Below are positions 37,354-37,460 of a DNA stretch of 37,460 bases, piece by piece. Position 1 is the first letter of the stretch. The number at the start of each line of letters is the position of its first letter. Under the pieces are notes generated by a model. That model saw only the letters and a program-made list of their open reading frames with translations, did not search any database and was not told the DNA's origin. Source of the stretch: Lentibacter sp. (GTDB lineage Bacteria > Pseudomonadota > Alphaproteobacteria > Rhodobacterales > Rhodobacteraceae); the NCBI GenBank assembly GCA_016744435.1, contig JADGEJ010000022.1, forward strand, positions 1-37,460, in the 5' to 3' direction. The translations under genes were made by a program, and so were the position numbers.

Positions 37354-37460
37354 GTGGACCGCCGTATCAAATTCCGCCATCTCGATGCGTTCAGCGCGAT
37401 TGCCCGCGCCCGCAGCTTTAAAGCCGCTGCCGAGCAGTTGCACCTGACACAGCCTGCGAT
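37354..37460 (+). CDS. pcaQ: LysR-family regulator, PcaQ-like (5' part only)
   Basis: The window ends 35 codons into this gene, so only the start of the DNA-binding domain is seen. The frame starts at GTG 37354 and reads DRRIKFRHLDAFSAIARA, then RSFKAAAEQLHLTQPAI, matching the LysR helix-turn-helix and especially the RIKFRHLxxF opening of PcaQ proteins. PcaQ activates protocatechuate genes in alphaproteobacteria. An ATG overlapping at 37352 is in another frame. Position and divergence from pobA support the assignment. Confidence 0.82.
   Translation, partial: MDRRIKFRHLDAFSAIARARSFKAAAEQLHLTQPA

Overview
The window reads as a chromosomal segment of a Rhodobacterales (Roseobacter-group) alphaproteobacterium. 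This rests on family resemblance of the proteins, on the gene orders ybgC-tolQRAB-pal-ybgF-tilS-ftsH and atpHAGDC followed by a small lectin gene and prs, on the PcaQ-type LysR regulator next to a pob/pca cluster, and on moderately GC-rich DNA with many GTG/TTG starts. No rRNA, tRNA, insertion sequence, prophage or CRISPR array was seen.

Layout. (1) 1-10255, plus strand: an unrecognised protein, then the complete Tol-Pal envelope system (ybgC, tolQ, tolR, tolA, tolB, pal, cpoB/ybgF), tilS (tRNA-Ile lysidine synthetase), ftsH (membrane protease) and a trans-aconitate methyltransferase-like gene; several genes overlap by 4 bp. (2) 10245-14467, minus strand: an M23 peptidase gene coupled to clpA, and gloB. 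(3) 14530-20548, plus strand: a methyltransferase-like gene, a 362-bp leader and the F1 ATP synthase operon atpHAGDC, closed by a strong intrinsic terminator. (4) 20616-23526: a one-domain H-type lectin convergent with prs, then a divergent pair made of a kappa-GST/HCCA-isomerase-like protein and an alpha/beta hydrolase. (5) 23527-23849: a gene-free convergent spacer full of short tandem repeats and perfect hairpins. (6) 23850-30175, minus strand: a run of housekeeping or accessory genes (ppaC, SGNH hydrolase, HAD phosphatase, MaoC hydratase, a secreted unknown, ribF, a UPF0260 metal-cluster protein, threonine aldolase). (7) 30270-33397, plus strand: a DUF2161 nuclease-like protein, a 63-residue lipoprotein with a terminator, and a 595-residue LuxR-type regulator fused to an alpha/beta-hydrolase domain. 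(8) 33426-37460: an aromatic-degradation cluster pobA-pcaC-pcaH-pcaG-BKACE (minus) with the start of a divergent pcaQ-like LysR gene (plus).

The two most interesting points are in regions 7 and 8. The hydrolase domain of the LuxR fusion keeps the fold signatures and the acid Asp, but has Met at the nucleophile Ser position and Gln at the catalytic His position. It therefore looks like a pseudo-enzyme ligand sensor, and it sits beside a protocatechuate operon. That operon encodes no PcaIJ/PcaF here but ends in a beta-keto acid cleavage enzyme, which could convert 3-oxoadipate plus acetyl-CoA directly to succinyl-CoA plus acetoacetate. Both functional readings are inferences from sequence and context.
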